From Janthinobacterium sp. CG3 (GTDB lineage Bacteria; Pseudomonadota; Gammaproteobacteria; Burkholderiales; Burkholderiaceae_D), in NCBI RefSeq assembly GCF_000344615.1, contig NZ_KB467824.1:1266592-1330591 (forward strand): a stretch of 64,000 nucleotides of DNA, given 5' to 3'. Position numbers and translations under genes: made by a program. This document shows, piece after piece, positions 26,797-36,171 of the stretch (positions are counted from its first letter, which is position 1; every line of letters begins with the position of its first letter). Below the pieces are notes generated by a model. The model had not been told where the DNA came from. It worked only from the letters and a program-made list of their open reading frames with translations, and searched no databases.

Positions 26797-28776
26797 TCAT
26801 TCCTGCGCCAACAAAGTGGTGACGTAGTTGAGCGCCTCGCGGGCGCTATGGCTGTCGTAGCCGTATTCATCGACCAGCCGTTGCTCGACGGCCGAAATCT
26901 TGGCCTTGACCTCCTCGTCGGGGCGCTTGGCCGAACTGACCAGCCGCAGCACGTCGCGCCTTTGCTCGAACAAATACTGCTGCACCGCGTCGTTGAGCTG
27001 GATGTGGCTGCCCAGCCCGAATTTTTCGCCCCGTTTATAGGCCCCCATCGCCTTGCGCACCACCTCTTGCCGGAACGACTGCTTGCCGGAGTCGGAAATG
27101 TGTATTTTTTCCTCCACGGCGCGTAGAAAACGCTCGTCGGGCCGCCTTTCCTCGCTGGTGATCGGGTCCTTGATTTGGCGGTTGTCGAGCATGGCCTCCA
27201 CCTCGTCCAGATACTTGTTCAGTAAATCTTGTGCTTCCTGCTCGAAGGACACGAACAAGGCCTTATGGACGTCTTCCTTGACCCAGCGGTTGTAGAAGTC
27301 CTTGCGCGTGAGCACCAGATAGTCGACCCATTTGCGCTTGCGTTTGGGTTCGATGCGGGCATCGCTTTCAATGCCGTCCTTCAACGCGAGCAACACGTCC
27401 ATCGTGCTCAAGCTCCTCTGGTTCGATGCGATGATGGCGTTCGACAGCGCGTTGATGACGAAGCGCGGCGAAACGCCGGCCAAGCCCTCGTCGGGCGCCT
27501 TGTCCTTGTCCTTGACCCGCCGGGCCTCGGCCCGGTTGACACCATCGACCTCCTCATTAGCATAGATCCTGACTTTTTTAACGAGTTCCGCCTCTTTTTC
27601 CTCGCCTTCCTGCATGCGGCTGAGGATGGCGAACACGGCCGCCGCGTGCAGCACGTGCGGGTCGAGGTGGACGTCGCGGAAGGCCGGCGCCGCCGACAAG
27701 ATCAGCTTGTGATAAATGCGCGCCTCTTCCCGGTAGTTGAGGGTGTACGGCACTTGCACGATGACCATGCGGTCCAGCAAGGCCTCGTTCTCGCTTTCCT
27801 GAAGGAACTTTCGGAACTCGGCCAGATTGGTGTGCGCCAGTATCGTTTCGTCCAGGAAAATCAACGGAAAGCGCGAGACCTTGACGTTCTTTTCCTGCGT
27901 CAGGGTCAGCAGCAGATACAGGAACTCGCGCTTGACCTTGAGGATCTCGATCATTTCCAGCATGCCGCGGCTGGCCGCGTATACCGCGCCGGACCAGGAC
28001 CAGGCGCGCGGGTCGCCCTCGTCGCCGTATTCGGCGACCTTGGACAGGTCGACCGAGCCGACCAGGTCGGCGAGGTCGGCCGTGGTCGGGTCGTGCGGCG
28101 CGTAGGTGCCGATGCCGCTGCGGCCGGCCTCGGAAATGTAAATGCGTTCGACCGGCATTTGCAGGAAGTCGCCGCTGTACTGTTGTTCCAGGCGGGCGCG
28201 GCAGTGCGGACAGACCTCGCCGATGATTTCGACGCCGTAGGTGTCGCGAAAGCCGGCGCGCATCGTGTGCGGCACCAGGTGCAGCGGCGATTCATGCACC
28301 GGGCAGCCGGCGATGCCGTACAGCGCGCCGTCCTCGGTGTAACTGTATTCCTCCAGGCCGCGCTTGAGCAGGATCACCAGCGTCGACTTGCCGCCGGACG
28401 GCGGACCGAGCAGCAACAGCAGACGCCGTCCGACCTCGGAACCGGCCGCGGCCGCCTTGAAGTAGGCGGCGACGCGGTCGATCGCGTCCTCCACGCCGAA
28501 CAGTTCGTCGGCGAACAGGCGGCAACGGAAATGCCCGTCATCATCCTCGTAGCCGCTCCAGCGGATCATGTCCCAGATGTATTGGTGCGAACTGCGCGCC
28601 AATTGGCACGGCGCAGCCGGCAGCACCTGCTCGATGAATTGCGAGAAGCTGCCGGACCAGTGGCCGACCCGGTGTTCCTGCGTGAATGCAACCAGGCGGT
28701 CCAGAAAGTGTACGCGCGGATCGACTTCGGCGCCTGGAATTTCATCTCGGTTAATCGTCACATTTGCTCCCGACAT
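26797..28776 (-). CDS. prkA: PrkA family serine protein kinase
   Basis: AAA+ domain plus kinase-like C-terminal domain, 659 residues. Walker A GPPSGGKST lies at 124-132; EYGDEGDPRAWSWSGAVYAASRG and FIFLDETILAHTN-type blocks follow, and the C-terminal PrkA domain includes VDYLVLTRKDFYNRWVKEDVHKALF (given in part). It is a cytoplasmic kinase or ATP-dependent regulator of stress responses. ATG 28776 is used; an in-frame TTG one codon earlier is not needed. First gene of the operon with yeaH and spoVR. Confidence 0.94.
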   Translation of the reverse strand: MSGANVTINRDEIPGAEVDPRVHFLDRLVAFTQEHRVGHWSGSFSQFIEQVLPAAPCQLARSSHQYIWDMIRWSGYEDDDGHFRCRLFADELFGVEDAIDRVAAYFKAAAAGSEVGRRLLLLLGPPSGGKSTLVILLKRGLEEYSYTEDGALYGIAGCPVHESPLHLVPHTMRAGFRDTYGVEIIGEVCPHCRARLEQQYSGDFLQMPVERIYISEAGRSGIGTYAPHDPTTADLADLVGSVDLSKVAEYGDEGDPRAWSWSGAVYAASRGMLEMIEILKVKREFLYLLLTLTQEKNVKVSRFPLIFLDETILAHTNLAEFRKFLQESENEALLDRMVIVQVPYTLNYREEARIYHKLILSAAPAFRDVHLDPHVLHAAAVFAILSRMQEGEEKEAELVKKVRIYANEEVDGVNRAEARRVKDKDKAPDEGLAGVSPRFVINALSNAIIASNQRSLSTMDVLLALKDGIESDARIEPKRKRKWVDYLVLTRKDFYNRWVKEDVHKALFVSFEQEAQDLLNKYLDEVEAMLDNRQIKDPITSEERRPDERFLRAVEEKIHISDSGKQSFRQEVVRKAMGAYKRGEKFGLGSHIQLNDAVQQYLFEQRRDVLRLVSSAKRPDEEVKAKISAVEQRLVDEYGYDSHSAREALNYVTTLLAQE

Positions 28777-29184
28777 CAATTAGCGTATCAAGGTGGCCGG
28801 TCTCCCGGTGTGCTTAAAGTATATGGCGCTCGATGCCGCCTAGCGCATGATGTCCGTCAATGAGACGGGCGGAACCAGCCTTGCCAGGGGGCTCATTTTG
28901 TGCTGAGTCCGGCATTTTTTGCGGCCTCGACCGCAGCGCCGGGAACGTATTTTCCGCGCTGAAACGGTAGGTCCCGGCCAGCCCGAGCAGGCTGGTTCGA
29001 TCCACGTCAATGCGACCGTCCAAGGAAGCTGCACAGTGGCCGGGTGGGCCGCCCTGTTCGGCTCAAGCGTGAAAAATGGGGTATATTCGGCTGTACCTGT
29101 TGTATGTCTACTATCGAGCGGATTGCATCATCGACCCGGCTGCCGACCTGGCAAGCCGGGCTTGCCTATACTAAAAGGGAAGCC
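28777..29184. promoter_or_regulatory. Divergent promoter region prkA / mtoX
   Basis: 408-base spacer between prkA (minus) and the methanethiol oxidase gene (plus). Small open frames here are Cys/Arg-rich and have no support as genes. A GGTATATTCGG element near 29071 could be part of the mtoX promoter, and AAAGGGA just before 29185 is its ribosome-binding site. Nothing else stands out. Confidence 0.3.
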
Positions 29185-30501
29185 ATGAAGACAACTATAT
29201 CCAGACCGCGCCGACTCGCCATGTGTTTGTACATCGCCTCCTTGCTGTCACCGCCGGCGGCGCGCGCCGACGAGACCTGCAATTCGCCCTATATGACGAA
29301 TCTGATCAAGGGCCAGGAAGACTATATGCATGTCTGGACCCTGGGTGTGGCGGGCATGGGCGACGGCGCCGACAAACTGGTGACGATCGACGTCAATCCG
29401 CGTTCGAGGAAATACGGCAAGGTAATCGCCTCGGTGGCGGTCGGCGGCCGCGGCGAGGCGCATCACATGGGCTTTACCGACGACAGGAAATATTTATGGG
29501 CCGGGCGCCTGGAGGACAGCAAGATCTTCGTGTTTGACATCGGAACCGACCCGTCCAGGCCGCGGCTGGTCAACACCATCGCGGATGTGGCACAAAAAAC
29601 CGGTTTCGTCGGGCCGCACACCTTTTATGCCTTGCCGGGGCGCATGCTATTGGGCTTCTTGTCCGGCAAGGATCATGGCGGCGTGACGGGCATGGCGGTC
29701 TACAACAACAAGGGCGATTACGTGGCGCGCTATCCGATGCCGGTGGGCAAGTCCGCGGCCGGCACCGGCGACGGCTACGGCTACGACTTGGCGGTCAATC
29801 CACAGAAGAACGCGCTGCTGAGTTCCAGTTTTACCGGGCTGACGAACTACATGGCCGATCTGGGGAAACTGATCAAGGATGCCGCCGCGATGAAGCAGTT
29901 CGGCAACACGATGGTGTTGTGGGATTTGAAGGCCATGACGCCGAGAAGAGTGCTGGAGGTTCCCGGCGCGCCGCTGGAAGTGCGCTGGTCGTTGCGCGAA
30001 GGGGAGAATTGGGCCATCACCGCCACCGCGCTGACTTCCAAGCTGTGGTTGGTGAACCAGGACGCCGCCGGGGCCTGGCAAGCCGCGGACGTGGGCAACA
30101 TTGGCGATCCGGCGCAGATTCCGTTGCCGGTCGATATATCCATCGCCGCTGACGGCAAGCGTCTGTGGGTCAATACCTTTATGGACGGCAAAACCCGCTT
30201 GTTTGACTTGAGCAATCCGCGCGCGCCTGTGCAGATTTATGAAAAGATCACGGGCAAGCACGTCAACATGGTCAGCCAAAGCTGGGACGGCAAACGCGTC
30301 TACATTTCGACCAGCCTGCTCGCCAACTGGGATTTGGGCAACGACGACCAGTTTGTAAAGCTGTATAACTGGGACGGTAATGAACTCAAGGAACAGTGGA
30401 AAATTGACTTCTACAAAGAAAAACTTGGCCGGCCGCACCATATGAAGCTTAACGCGGAAGCCAACCGTGGCGGGGTGCCGAATATGGTTGCGGCGCGCTA
30501 A
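29185..30501 (+). CDS. mtoX: Periplasmic methanethiol oxidase (SBP56 / selenium-binding protein family)
   Basis: Copper-dependent enzyme oxidising methanethiol to formaldehyde, sulfide and hydrogen peroxide, as established for bacterial SBP56 family members. The protein has 438 residues with a signal peptide (hydrophobic core CLYIASLLS, cleavage after ARA at residue 28). Family blocks: GRGEAHHMGFTDDRKYLWAG, GFVGPHTFYALPGRM, GYGYDLAVNPQ and, at the end, GRPHHMKLN, which supply the conserved His residues. ATG 29185 is chosen over the upstream in-frame start at 29044 because it has AAAGGGA and begins a good signal peptide. The SCO gene follows at once, a known mtoX partner; a mauG gene is not seen here. 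Confidence 0.88.
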   Translation: MKTTISRPRRLAMCLYIASLLSPPAARADETCNSPYMTNLIKGQEDYMHVWTLGVAGMGDGADKLVTIDVNPRSRKYGKVIASVAVGGRGEAHHMGFTDDRKYLWAGRLEDSKIFVFDIGTDPSRPRLVNTIADVAQKTGFVGPHTFYALPGRMLLGFLSGKDHGGVTGMAVYNNKGDYVARYPMPVGKSAAGTGDGYGYDLAVNPQKNALLSSSFTGLTNYMADLGKLIKDAAAMKQFGNTMVLWDLKAMTPRRVLEVPGAPLEVRWSLREGENWAITATALTSKLWLVNQDAAGAWQAADVGNIGDPAQIPLPVDISIAADGKRLWVNTFMDGKTRLFDLSNPRAPVQIYEKITGKHVNMVSQSWDGKRVYISTSLLANWDLGNDDQFVKLYNWDGNELKEQWKIDFYKEKLGRPHHMKLNAEANRGGVPNMVAAR

Positions 30502-30505
30502 GGCC

Positions 30506-31222
30506 GTGCCGGTGCTGTGGAAACGCTGCGCCGGCCTGTTGTGCTGCTGGGTGGCCGCGGCGGCCGGGGCGGCGCCGGCAAGTTCGCCGCCGCAACTGTT
30601 CACCGCCCCGGCCGCCGGCAGTTATGCGCTGCAGTCGATACAGCCGGCACCCAACGGCCGGGTGCTCGACAGCGCCGGCGGCGCCGCCGATTTCGCGCGC
30701 TTCAGCAAGGGGCGCGTGACCTTACTCAGCTTTATCTACACGTATTGCAGCGACCCGCTCGGTTGCCCGCTCGCCTACGCCATCATGCACGATTTGCGCC
30801 AGCGCCTGCTGGCGCAACCGGCGTTGGCGCGGCGCGTGCGCTTCGTCAGTCTCTCTTTTGATCCTGTCAACGACACCCCCGAGGCCATGCGGCGTTACGC
30901 CGGGCGCCTGGCCGACGTCGGCAATACCTTGCAGTGGCACTTCCTGACGACGCAGTCGGTGCAGCATTTGAAACCACTGGTCGACGGCCTCGGCCAGAGC
31001 GTGCAAGTGCAGCTCGACAGCCGGGGCCGGCCGGGGCGCCTGTTCAGCCACATGCTGAAGGTGTTCTTGCTGGACGCCCGCGGCGAGGTGCGTGAAATCT
31101 ACTCGACCGCGTTCTTGCAGCCCGATGTGATGTTCAACGACATCGAAACTCTACTCATGGAGCAGGATCGCGCCGGACGGAAGCGCTTGGCGGCGGCGCG
31201 CCGCTGGCAAACAAAACAGTAA
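30506..31222 (+). CDS. SCO1/SenC-family copper chaperone-like protein
   Basis: Secreted thioredoxin-fold protein of about 238 residues. A signal peptide covers the first 24 residues. The metal site is Cys81-x5-Cys87 followed by Pro, with the distal His182 (LFSHMLKVF). Classical SCO proteins have Cys-x3-Cys, so two residues are inserted here. It probably delivers copper to the methanethiol oxidase encoded directly upstream. The start is uncertain: GTG 30506 or 30512 sits just after the mtoX stop, while the longest frame begins at GTG 30467 within mtoX. Confidence 0.82.
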   Translation: MPVLWKRCAGLLCCWVAAAAGAAPASSPPQLFTAPAAGSYALQSIQPAPNGRVLDSAGGAADFARFSKGRVTLLSFIYTYCSDPLGCPLAYAIMHDLRQRLLAQPALARRVRFVSLSFDPVNDTPEAMRRYAGRLADVGNTLQWHFLTTQSVQHLKPLVDGLGQSVQVQLDSRGRPGRLFSHMLKVFLLDARGEVREIYSTAFLQPDVMFNDIETLLMEQDRAGRKRLAAARRWQTKQ

Positions 31223-31241
31223 TGGTTACAGGCGGCACCTT

Positions 31242-31259
31242 CAACGTCAACGTCAACGT
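31242..31259. repeat. Three tandem CAACGT hexamers
   Basis: CAACGT is repeated three times in the 55-base gap between the convergent SCO and GGDEF/EAL genes. It is too short to be more than a small sequence repeat; no stem-loop or T-run is seen. Confidence 0.5.
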
Positions 31260-31277
31260 CAAGCGATCCGCGGTAGC

Positions 31278-33881
31278 CTAGCTCGACGCGGCCGCATCGG
31301 CGCCGCCATTGCCGGTCGCCTCCGGTTCGCCGCCGCCAGAGGCGCAGGGTGGCAAACCGTGCAACAGCCAGTAATGGCGGAAGGCCTCACGTATGTTTTC
31401 GCGCAAGTCCTTGTTGTCCCACGGCTTGGTGTAGAAGCGGTAGATGGCGCCGCAGTTGATGGCTTCCTTGATCGATTCGAGGTCGGCGTAGCCGGAAAGA
31501 ATGATTCGGAAAGTGTCAGGATACATCTCCTTGACCCGGTCGAGGAACACCGTGCCGTTCATATTCGGCATGCGCTGGTCGCACAGGATCACTTGCACCG
31601 GGTGCAAGGCCAGCAGTTCGAAGCCCTCGGCGGCCGAGTTCGCCGCCAGGATCTCGTAGCCGTCCTGGCGCAGCAGCCGCCGCAGCGCGGTCAGCACGTG
31701 GCTCTCGTCGTCGACCAGCAGGATGGTGCGGCGCGGCCACAGTGGCTCGGTCCGCGCCGTGGCCAGCAGCGTATCTTTGGACAACAGCGCCTCGAGTTGC
31801 GCCACCGGCAGCGGCGGGCTGAAATAGTATCCCTGGATCTGGTCGCAGCGATGGCGCCGCAGGTAGGCCAGTTGCGCCTCCGTCTCGACGCCCTCGGCGA
31901 TCACGCCCAGCTTCAGGCTGTGCGCCATGCCGATAATAGCCAGCGTAATGGCGGCGTCGTCGGGGTTGGTGGTAACGTCGCGGATGAAGGCGATATCGAT
32001 CTTCAACTTGTCGATGGGGAAGCGGCGCAGATACGCCAGACTGGAGTAACCGGTGCCGAAATCATCGATGGAGAGCTGCACCCCGCGCCGTTTCAGGTTT
32101 TGCAGCGTGGCGATGGTGCGCTCGGTGTTCTCCATCATGGTGCTTTCCGTCAGCTCCAGCTCGAGCAGGTCGGCCGGCACGCCGTGGTCGGTCAAGGCGC
32201 GCAGCACGTCGTCCTCCAGGTCGCCTTCGCAGAACTGGCGCCCGGAGACGTTGACGGAAATTTGCATCGGTCCGACCGCCGAGCGCAGCCACAGGCCGAT
32301 CTGCCTGCAGGCCTCGGCGATGACCCAGCTGCCGACCCGCGCGATCAGGCCGGTTTCTTCCAGCGCCGGAATGAAGGCCAGCGGCGACACCAGGCCGTGG
32401 CCGGGTCGTTGCCAGCGCAGCAGGGCTTCGACGCCGGAGGTGCGGCCGCTGTCGAGTTGCACCTTGGGCTGGTAGAACAGCACGAATTCCTGGTTGTCGA
32501 TGGCTTTGCGCAGAGCCTGCTCCAGGTCGTTGCGCTCCAGCACCTCGCGGTTCATCTGGGTGGTGAAAAACCGGTAGGTGTCGCGCCCGGCCAGCTTCGC
32601 CCGCGCCATGGCGGTGTCGGCGTATTTCATCAGCGTTTCCGGCGAATTGCTGTCGTCCGGACTGAGGGCGATGCCGACGCTGGCGCTCAACGCCACCTCC
32701 TGACCGTTGAGCAGAAAGGGTTGGCGCAGCATGTCGCGGATCTCGCCGGCCAACTGGGAAGCGCCCTGGCGGTCTTCGCGCAAGGTCAGGATCACGCCGA
32801 ACTCGTCGCCGCCCAGGCGCCCGACGCTGTCGCGCAGCCGCACGCATTCGGCCAGGCGGGTGCTGAACTGGCCGAGCAACTCGTCGCCGGCGGCGTGGCC
32901 CAGCGTTTCGTTGACGTTCTTAAAATGGTCTAGGTCGATCAACAACACCGCCACCTCGGCGCCGCTGCCCGCCAGCTGGCCCAGGGTGCGCTTGAGCGTC
33001 GCATAGAACAGCATGCGGTTGGGCAAGCCGGTCAGGATGTCGTAGTGGGCCAGGCGGTGCAGGCGCTGTTCCGCCTCTTTGCGCGCGCCAATGTCGCGCA
33101 CCACGCAGACAATAATCCAGTCGTCGTCGACCAGTTGGGCGTGGTGGCGCACCTCGACCTGGACCAGCGTGCCGTTCTTGCGGCGCATAGACGTTTCCAC
33201 CAGGTCGTTGACGCTGTCGCCGGCGATGACGGTGTCATACAGGCGGCTCATCTCCTGCGGCGCCACGCCGCGCAGTTGTGCCGGCCCCATCTGCAGCAAT
33301 TCCGCGCGGGGATAGTCGAGCATATTGCAGGCGGTCGCGTTGACTTCAATAAACAGCATCGTGCCGCGCCGCACCAGCATGATGGCGTCGGTGGTGGCGT
33401 CCATGGCGGTGCGAAAGGTTTGCAGGTCGGCGGTGCGGGTGCGCACCTCGCGCTTGAGGATCGCGCTGTGGTTTTGCTGGAAGTCGCTCAAGGCCTTCAG
33501 GCGCAACAAGTTGCGCACCCGCAGGCACAGCTCCGTGCGGTCGATCGGCTTGCACAAGACCTCCTCGACGCCGGCGTCCAGCCCGGCAAGGCGCGAGCCG
33601 TGGTCGATCAGCGCGGTGACGATGATGATGGGAATGTGCCGCGTGGCCGGGTTGGCCTTGAGTGCGTTGGCGACCTGGTAGCCGTCCATGCCCGGCATCA
33701 TCACGTCGAGCAGGATCAGGTCCGGCGGGGCCAGTGCGACCGCCGCCAGCGCCGCCGCGCCGCTGGAGACGCAGCTGGTGCGATACGACTCGGCCTGTAG
33801 CTGCGCTTCGAGCAGCAGGCAATTGACCGCTTCGTCGTCGACGATGAGGATGCTGGCGGGCGCTGCGTCGGGGAAGGTCAT
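31278..33881 (-). CDS. REC-PAS-GGDEF-EAL-REC c-di-GMP signalling protein
   Basis: Cytoplasmic hybrid protein of 867 residues. Receiver domain 1 is at 10-125 (phospho-acceptor Asp59), followed by a coiled linker and PAS domain (about 150-280), GGDEF (RLGGDEFG near 357), EAL (GVEALLRW near 485, with ELTES, DDFGTGYSS and AEGVETEAQ) and a second, RpfG-like receiver at 735-850 (CDQRMPN, Asp about 765; conserved TKPW). Both GGDEF and EAL signature residues are kept, so either synthesis or hydrolysis of c-di-GMP is possible. With the Hpt gene 270 bases away on the same strand, it could be part of a phosphorelay whose kinase is elsewhere. Confidence 0.9.
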   Translation of the reverse strand: MTFPDAAPASILIVDDEAVNCLLLEAQLQAESYRTSCVSSGAAALAAVALAPPDLILLDVMMPGMDGYQVANALKANPATRHIPIIIVTALIDHGSRLAGLDAGVEEVLCKPIDRTELCLRVRNLLRLKALSDFQQNHSAILKREVRTRTADLQTFRTAMDATTDAIMLVRRGTMLFIEVNATACNMLDYPRAELLQMGPAQLRGVAPQEMSRLYDTVIAGDSVNDLVETSMRRKNGTLVQVEVRHHAQLVDDDWIIVCVVRDIGARKEAEQRLHRLAHYDILTGLPNRMLFYATLKRTLGQLAGSGAEVAVLLIDLDHFKNVNETLGHAAGDELLGQFSTRLAECVRLRDSVGRLGGDEFGVILTLREDRQGASQLAGEIRDMLRQPFLLNGQEVALSASVGIALSPDDSNSPETLMKYADTAMARAKLAGRDTYRFFTTQMNREVLERNDLEQALRKAIDNQEFVLFYQPKVQLDSGRTSGVEALLRWQRPGHGLVSPLAFIPALEETGLIARVGSWVIAEACRQIGLWLRSAVGPMQISVNVSGRQFCEGDLEDDVLRALTDHGVPADLLELELTESTMMENTERTIATLQNLKRRGVQLSIDDFGTGYSSLAYLRRFPIDKLKIDIAFIRDVTTNPDDAAITLAIIGMAHSLKLGVIAEGVETEAQLAYLRRHRCDQIQGYYFSPPLPVAQLEALLSKDTLLATARTEPLWPRRTILLVDDESHVLTALRRLLRQDGYEILAANSAAEGFELLALHPVQVILCDQRMPNMNGTVFLDRVKEMYPDTFRIILSGYADLESIKEAINCGAIYRFYTKPWDNKDLRENIREAFRHYWLLHGLPPCASGGGEPEATGNGGADAAASS

Positions 33882-34150
33882 ATCGCCCTACCGACGAACG
33901 GCCAAAGGCCCGGCAAGCCGTGGGCGTGTGGGTGCTGGTCGGGACAAGCGGCGCTCGGCATAAACTTTTCCCTTATTAAAACCAACTTCTACACGCCGCA
34001 TGGCCGGGAACGTGCCGGATTCGCCAGCTTGCGCCAACTCGCACAAAAATAGTATCAGGGCGTGTAGGAATACTCAATAAGTTTGCGTCTCCGCAAAGCA
34101 TTGTTGCAAAAAGTAATAACTGGATGGCCGCCGCCTGATCGACCGCCGGC

Positions 34151-34549
34151 CTAGCCAGCCGCTTGAACCGGGTTTGCGGCCAGCCAGGCATGGGCTTGCT
34201 CCATCGCAAGCGCGTATTCCCGCTCTACGCCGAGCAGCAACAGCGGCAGCTGGTCGCCGCGTTGTTCCAGCATCGCCACCTCCAGCGCCAGCGCAGCGTT
34301 GACGAAGCGCTTGGTGCCCAAGGTGCCGATGGAGCCACGCAAGCCGTGGAAATAGCGCGCGGCCTGTTCGTAGCGTCCCTCGCGCACCGCCGCGGTAGCC
34401 AGCGCCATCGGCTCGGCGGCGCCGGCCACCGCGTCGCGGACGATCTTCGTCACCACCGCCAGCGCCTTCTGGTCGCCGCCCATGTACTTGACCAGGGTAT
34501 CGACCGTAAAAATCGTCGCCTCTTCCTGACTGGTTTGCGTAACGGACAT
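34151..34549 (-). CDS. Histidine phosphotransfer (Hpt) domain protein
   Basis: Small all-helical protein of 132 residues. The phospho-accepting His68 is in the Hpt signature FHGLRGSIGTLG. It shuttles phosphate between a hybrid kinase and response regulators. The gene lies upstream of, and on the same strand as, the double-receiver GGDEF/EAL gene, a plausible partner. GGAG is 5 bases before ATG 34549. No kinase is encoded close by. Confidence 0.85.
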   Translation of the reverse strand: MSVTQTSQEEATIFTVDTLVKYMGGDQKALAVVTKIVRDAVAGAAEPMALATAAVREGRYEQAARYFHGLRGSIGTLGTKRFVNAALALEVAMLEQRGDQLPLLLLGVEREYALAMEQAHAWLAANPVQAAG

Positions 34550-34841
34550 TGCAACTCCTTGTATACGTTAAATCTCCATTGACCGGCGCGGAAGCCGGAC
34601 CCGCCGCGCCGGTCTACTCGCGCCGCCCATTGCGCGCGCACTATGCCGATAGCAAGGGAGCTGGGCGATACCGCGACAGGCGGGGCGCCACTAGAGATGG
34701 CCATGCGGCAAGCCATCATGCACATCATACCGCTTTATACGGCAACTCTTGAGCACACTCTCATTGGCTGTGCCGGGCGCCGAACATTCGGCAACGAGCT
34801 TACGCCGCAGGCCTGCATGTTTACCACGTTGAAATCCAGCA

Positions 34842-34890
34842 AATGCAATCCATTTGCATTATAATTCAACAAATGCAACTCTATTGCATT
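34842..34890 (+). promoter_or_regulatory. Two tandem Zur-type operators upstream of the cobW pair
   Basis: Two perfect 19-base palindromes of the form AATGCAA-N5-TTGCATT lie at 34842-34860 and 34872-34890, starting exactly 30 bases apart. Their AATG-N11-CATT outline equals that of known proteobacterial Zur boxes. They end 34 bases before the start codon of the first CobW gene, and a Fur/Zur-family gene lies 2.5 kb downstream. Binding by that protein is inferred. Confidence 0.75.
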
Positions 34891-34924
34891 GGCATTCCGC
34901 CACCGTTTTTTATGGGACTCCACC

Positions 34925-36157
34925 ATGCTCCACAACAAATTGCCTGTCACCGTACTGTCCGGTTTTCTCGGCGCAGGGAAGACCACCTTGCTCAACCACG
35001 TCTTGCGCAACCGCGAGGGCAAGCGGGTTGCCGTCATCGTCAACGATATGAGCGAGGTGAATATCGACGCTGCGCTGGTGCGCGACAGCGCCCACGCCGC
35101 CGGCGCCGCGCTCTCGCGCACCGAGGAGCGGCTGGTGGAAATGTCGAATGGCTGCATTTGCTGCACCTTGCGCGACGATCTGCTGCTGGAGGTGCGGCGC
35201 CTGGCGGCCGAACAGCGTTTCGACTACCTGTTGATCGAGTCGACCGGCGTCGGCGAACCGATGCCGGTGGCGGCCACCTTCGACTTCGAGGACGAGCACG
35301 GCGACAGCCTGAACGACGTCGCCCGCATCGATACGATGGTAACCGTGGTCGACGCCGCCAATCTGCTGGCCGATTTCGGCAGCGAGGATACACTGGCTGA
35401 GCGCGGCGAGACCGCCGGCGAGGAGGACGAGCGCCAATTGGCCAATTTGCTCACCGATCAGATCGAGTTTGCCAACGTCATCGTGGTCAACAAGACCGAC
35501 CTGGTCGACGCCGCCGAACTGCGCCGCGTGCTCGGCGTGGTCAAGGCGCTCAACCCGCTGGCGCGTATAGTCGAGACGCAAAACGCGAACGTGCCGCTGG
35601 ACGCCATTTTGAATACCGGCCTGTTCGACCTAGAGCGGGCGGCGGCGATGCCGGGCTGGGCCCAGGAGCTGGCCGGCAACCATGTGCCGGAAACAGCGGC
35701 CTACGGCATCGACAGCTTTGTGTTTCGCGCCACCGAACCCTTCCACGCCCAGCGCCTGCACGACTTCCTGATGACGCCGATCCCCGGCCTGGTGCGCAGC
35801 AAGGGCTATTTCTGGCTGGCCAGCAGACCCGACTGGGTGGCCAGCCTGTCCGGCGCCGGCAAGCTGATGAATATCGAGCCGGTCGGCATGTGGTGGGCGG
35901 CCGTGCCGGAAAAGCGCTGGCCCAAGGACGCCGAATCGCTGGCGGAGTTGCGCGCCAGTTGGCGCGAGCCGTATGGCGACCGGTATCAGGAAATCGTGTT
36001 TATCGGCCGCGACCTGGACCGCGCGGCGATCGAGGATGGCTTGCGCGAATGCCAGTTGAGCATTGTCGAAACGCGCAAGGGCATCAAGGCCTGGCGCCGC
36101 TTGCCCGATCCATTCCCGCAATGGCAACGCAGCGACGAGCGCGAGCTGGTCAATTAA
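34925..36157 (+). CDS. zigA: ZigA-type COG0523 zinc GTPase
   Basis: CobW/COG0523 GTPase of 410 residues, thought to deliver zinc to client proteins during zinc starvation. Walker A GFLGAGKT is at 13-20, the metal-binding CICC at 77-80, NKTD is the guanine-specificity motif, and the CobW_C domain occupies about residue 265 onward. Length and the [15 protein letters not shown] block fit the ZigA/YciC group. ATG 34925 is preceded by GGGAC; a frame extension to 34889 would start inside the operator. It is the first gene behind the two Zur-like boxes. Confidence 0.88.
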   Translation: MLHNKLPVTVLSGFLGAGKTTLLNHVLRNREGKRVAVIVNDMSEVNIDAALVRDSAHAAGAALSRTEERLVEMSNGCICCTLRDDLLLEVRRLAAEQRFDYLLIESTGVGEPMPVAATFDFEDEHGDSLNDVARIDTMVTVVDAANLLADFGSEDTLAERGETAGEEDERQLANLLTDQIEFANVIVVNKTDLVDAAELRRVLGVVKALNPLARIVETQNANVPLDAILNTGLFDLERAAAMPGWAQELAGNHVPETAAYGIDSFVFRATEPFHAQRLHDFLMTPIPGLVRSKGYFWLASRPDWVASLSGAGKLMNIEPVGMWWAAVPEKRWPKDAESLAELRASWREPYGDRYQEIVFIGRDLDRAAIEDGLRECQLSIVETRKGIKAWRRLPDPFPQWQRSDERELVN

Positions 36158-36171
36158 CAATCGGAGCGCGC

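Noticed and set aside
31242..31259. CAACGT repeats as a CRISPR or iteron
   Set aside because: Three 6-base units without spacers; far too short.
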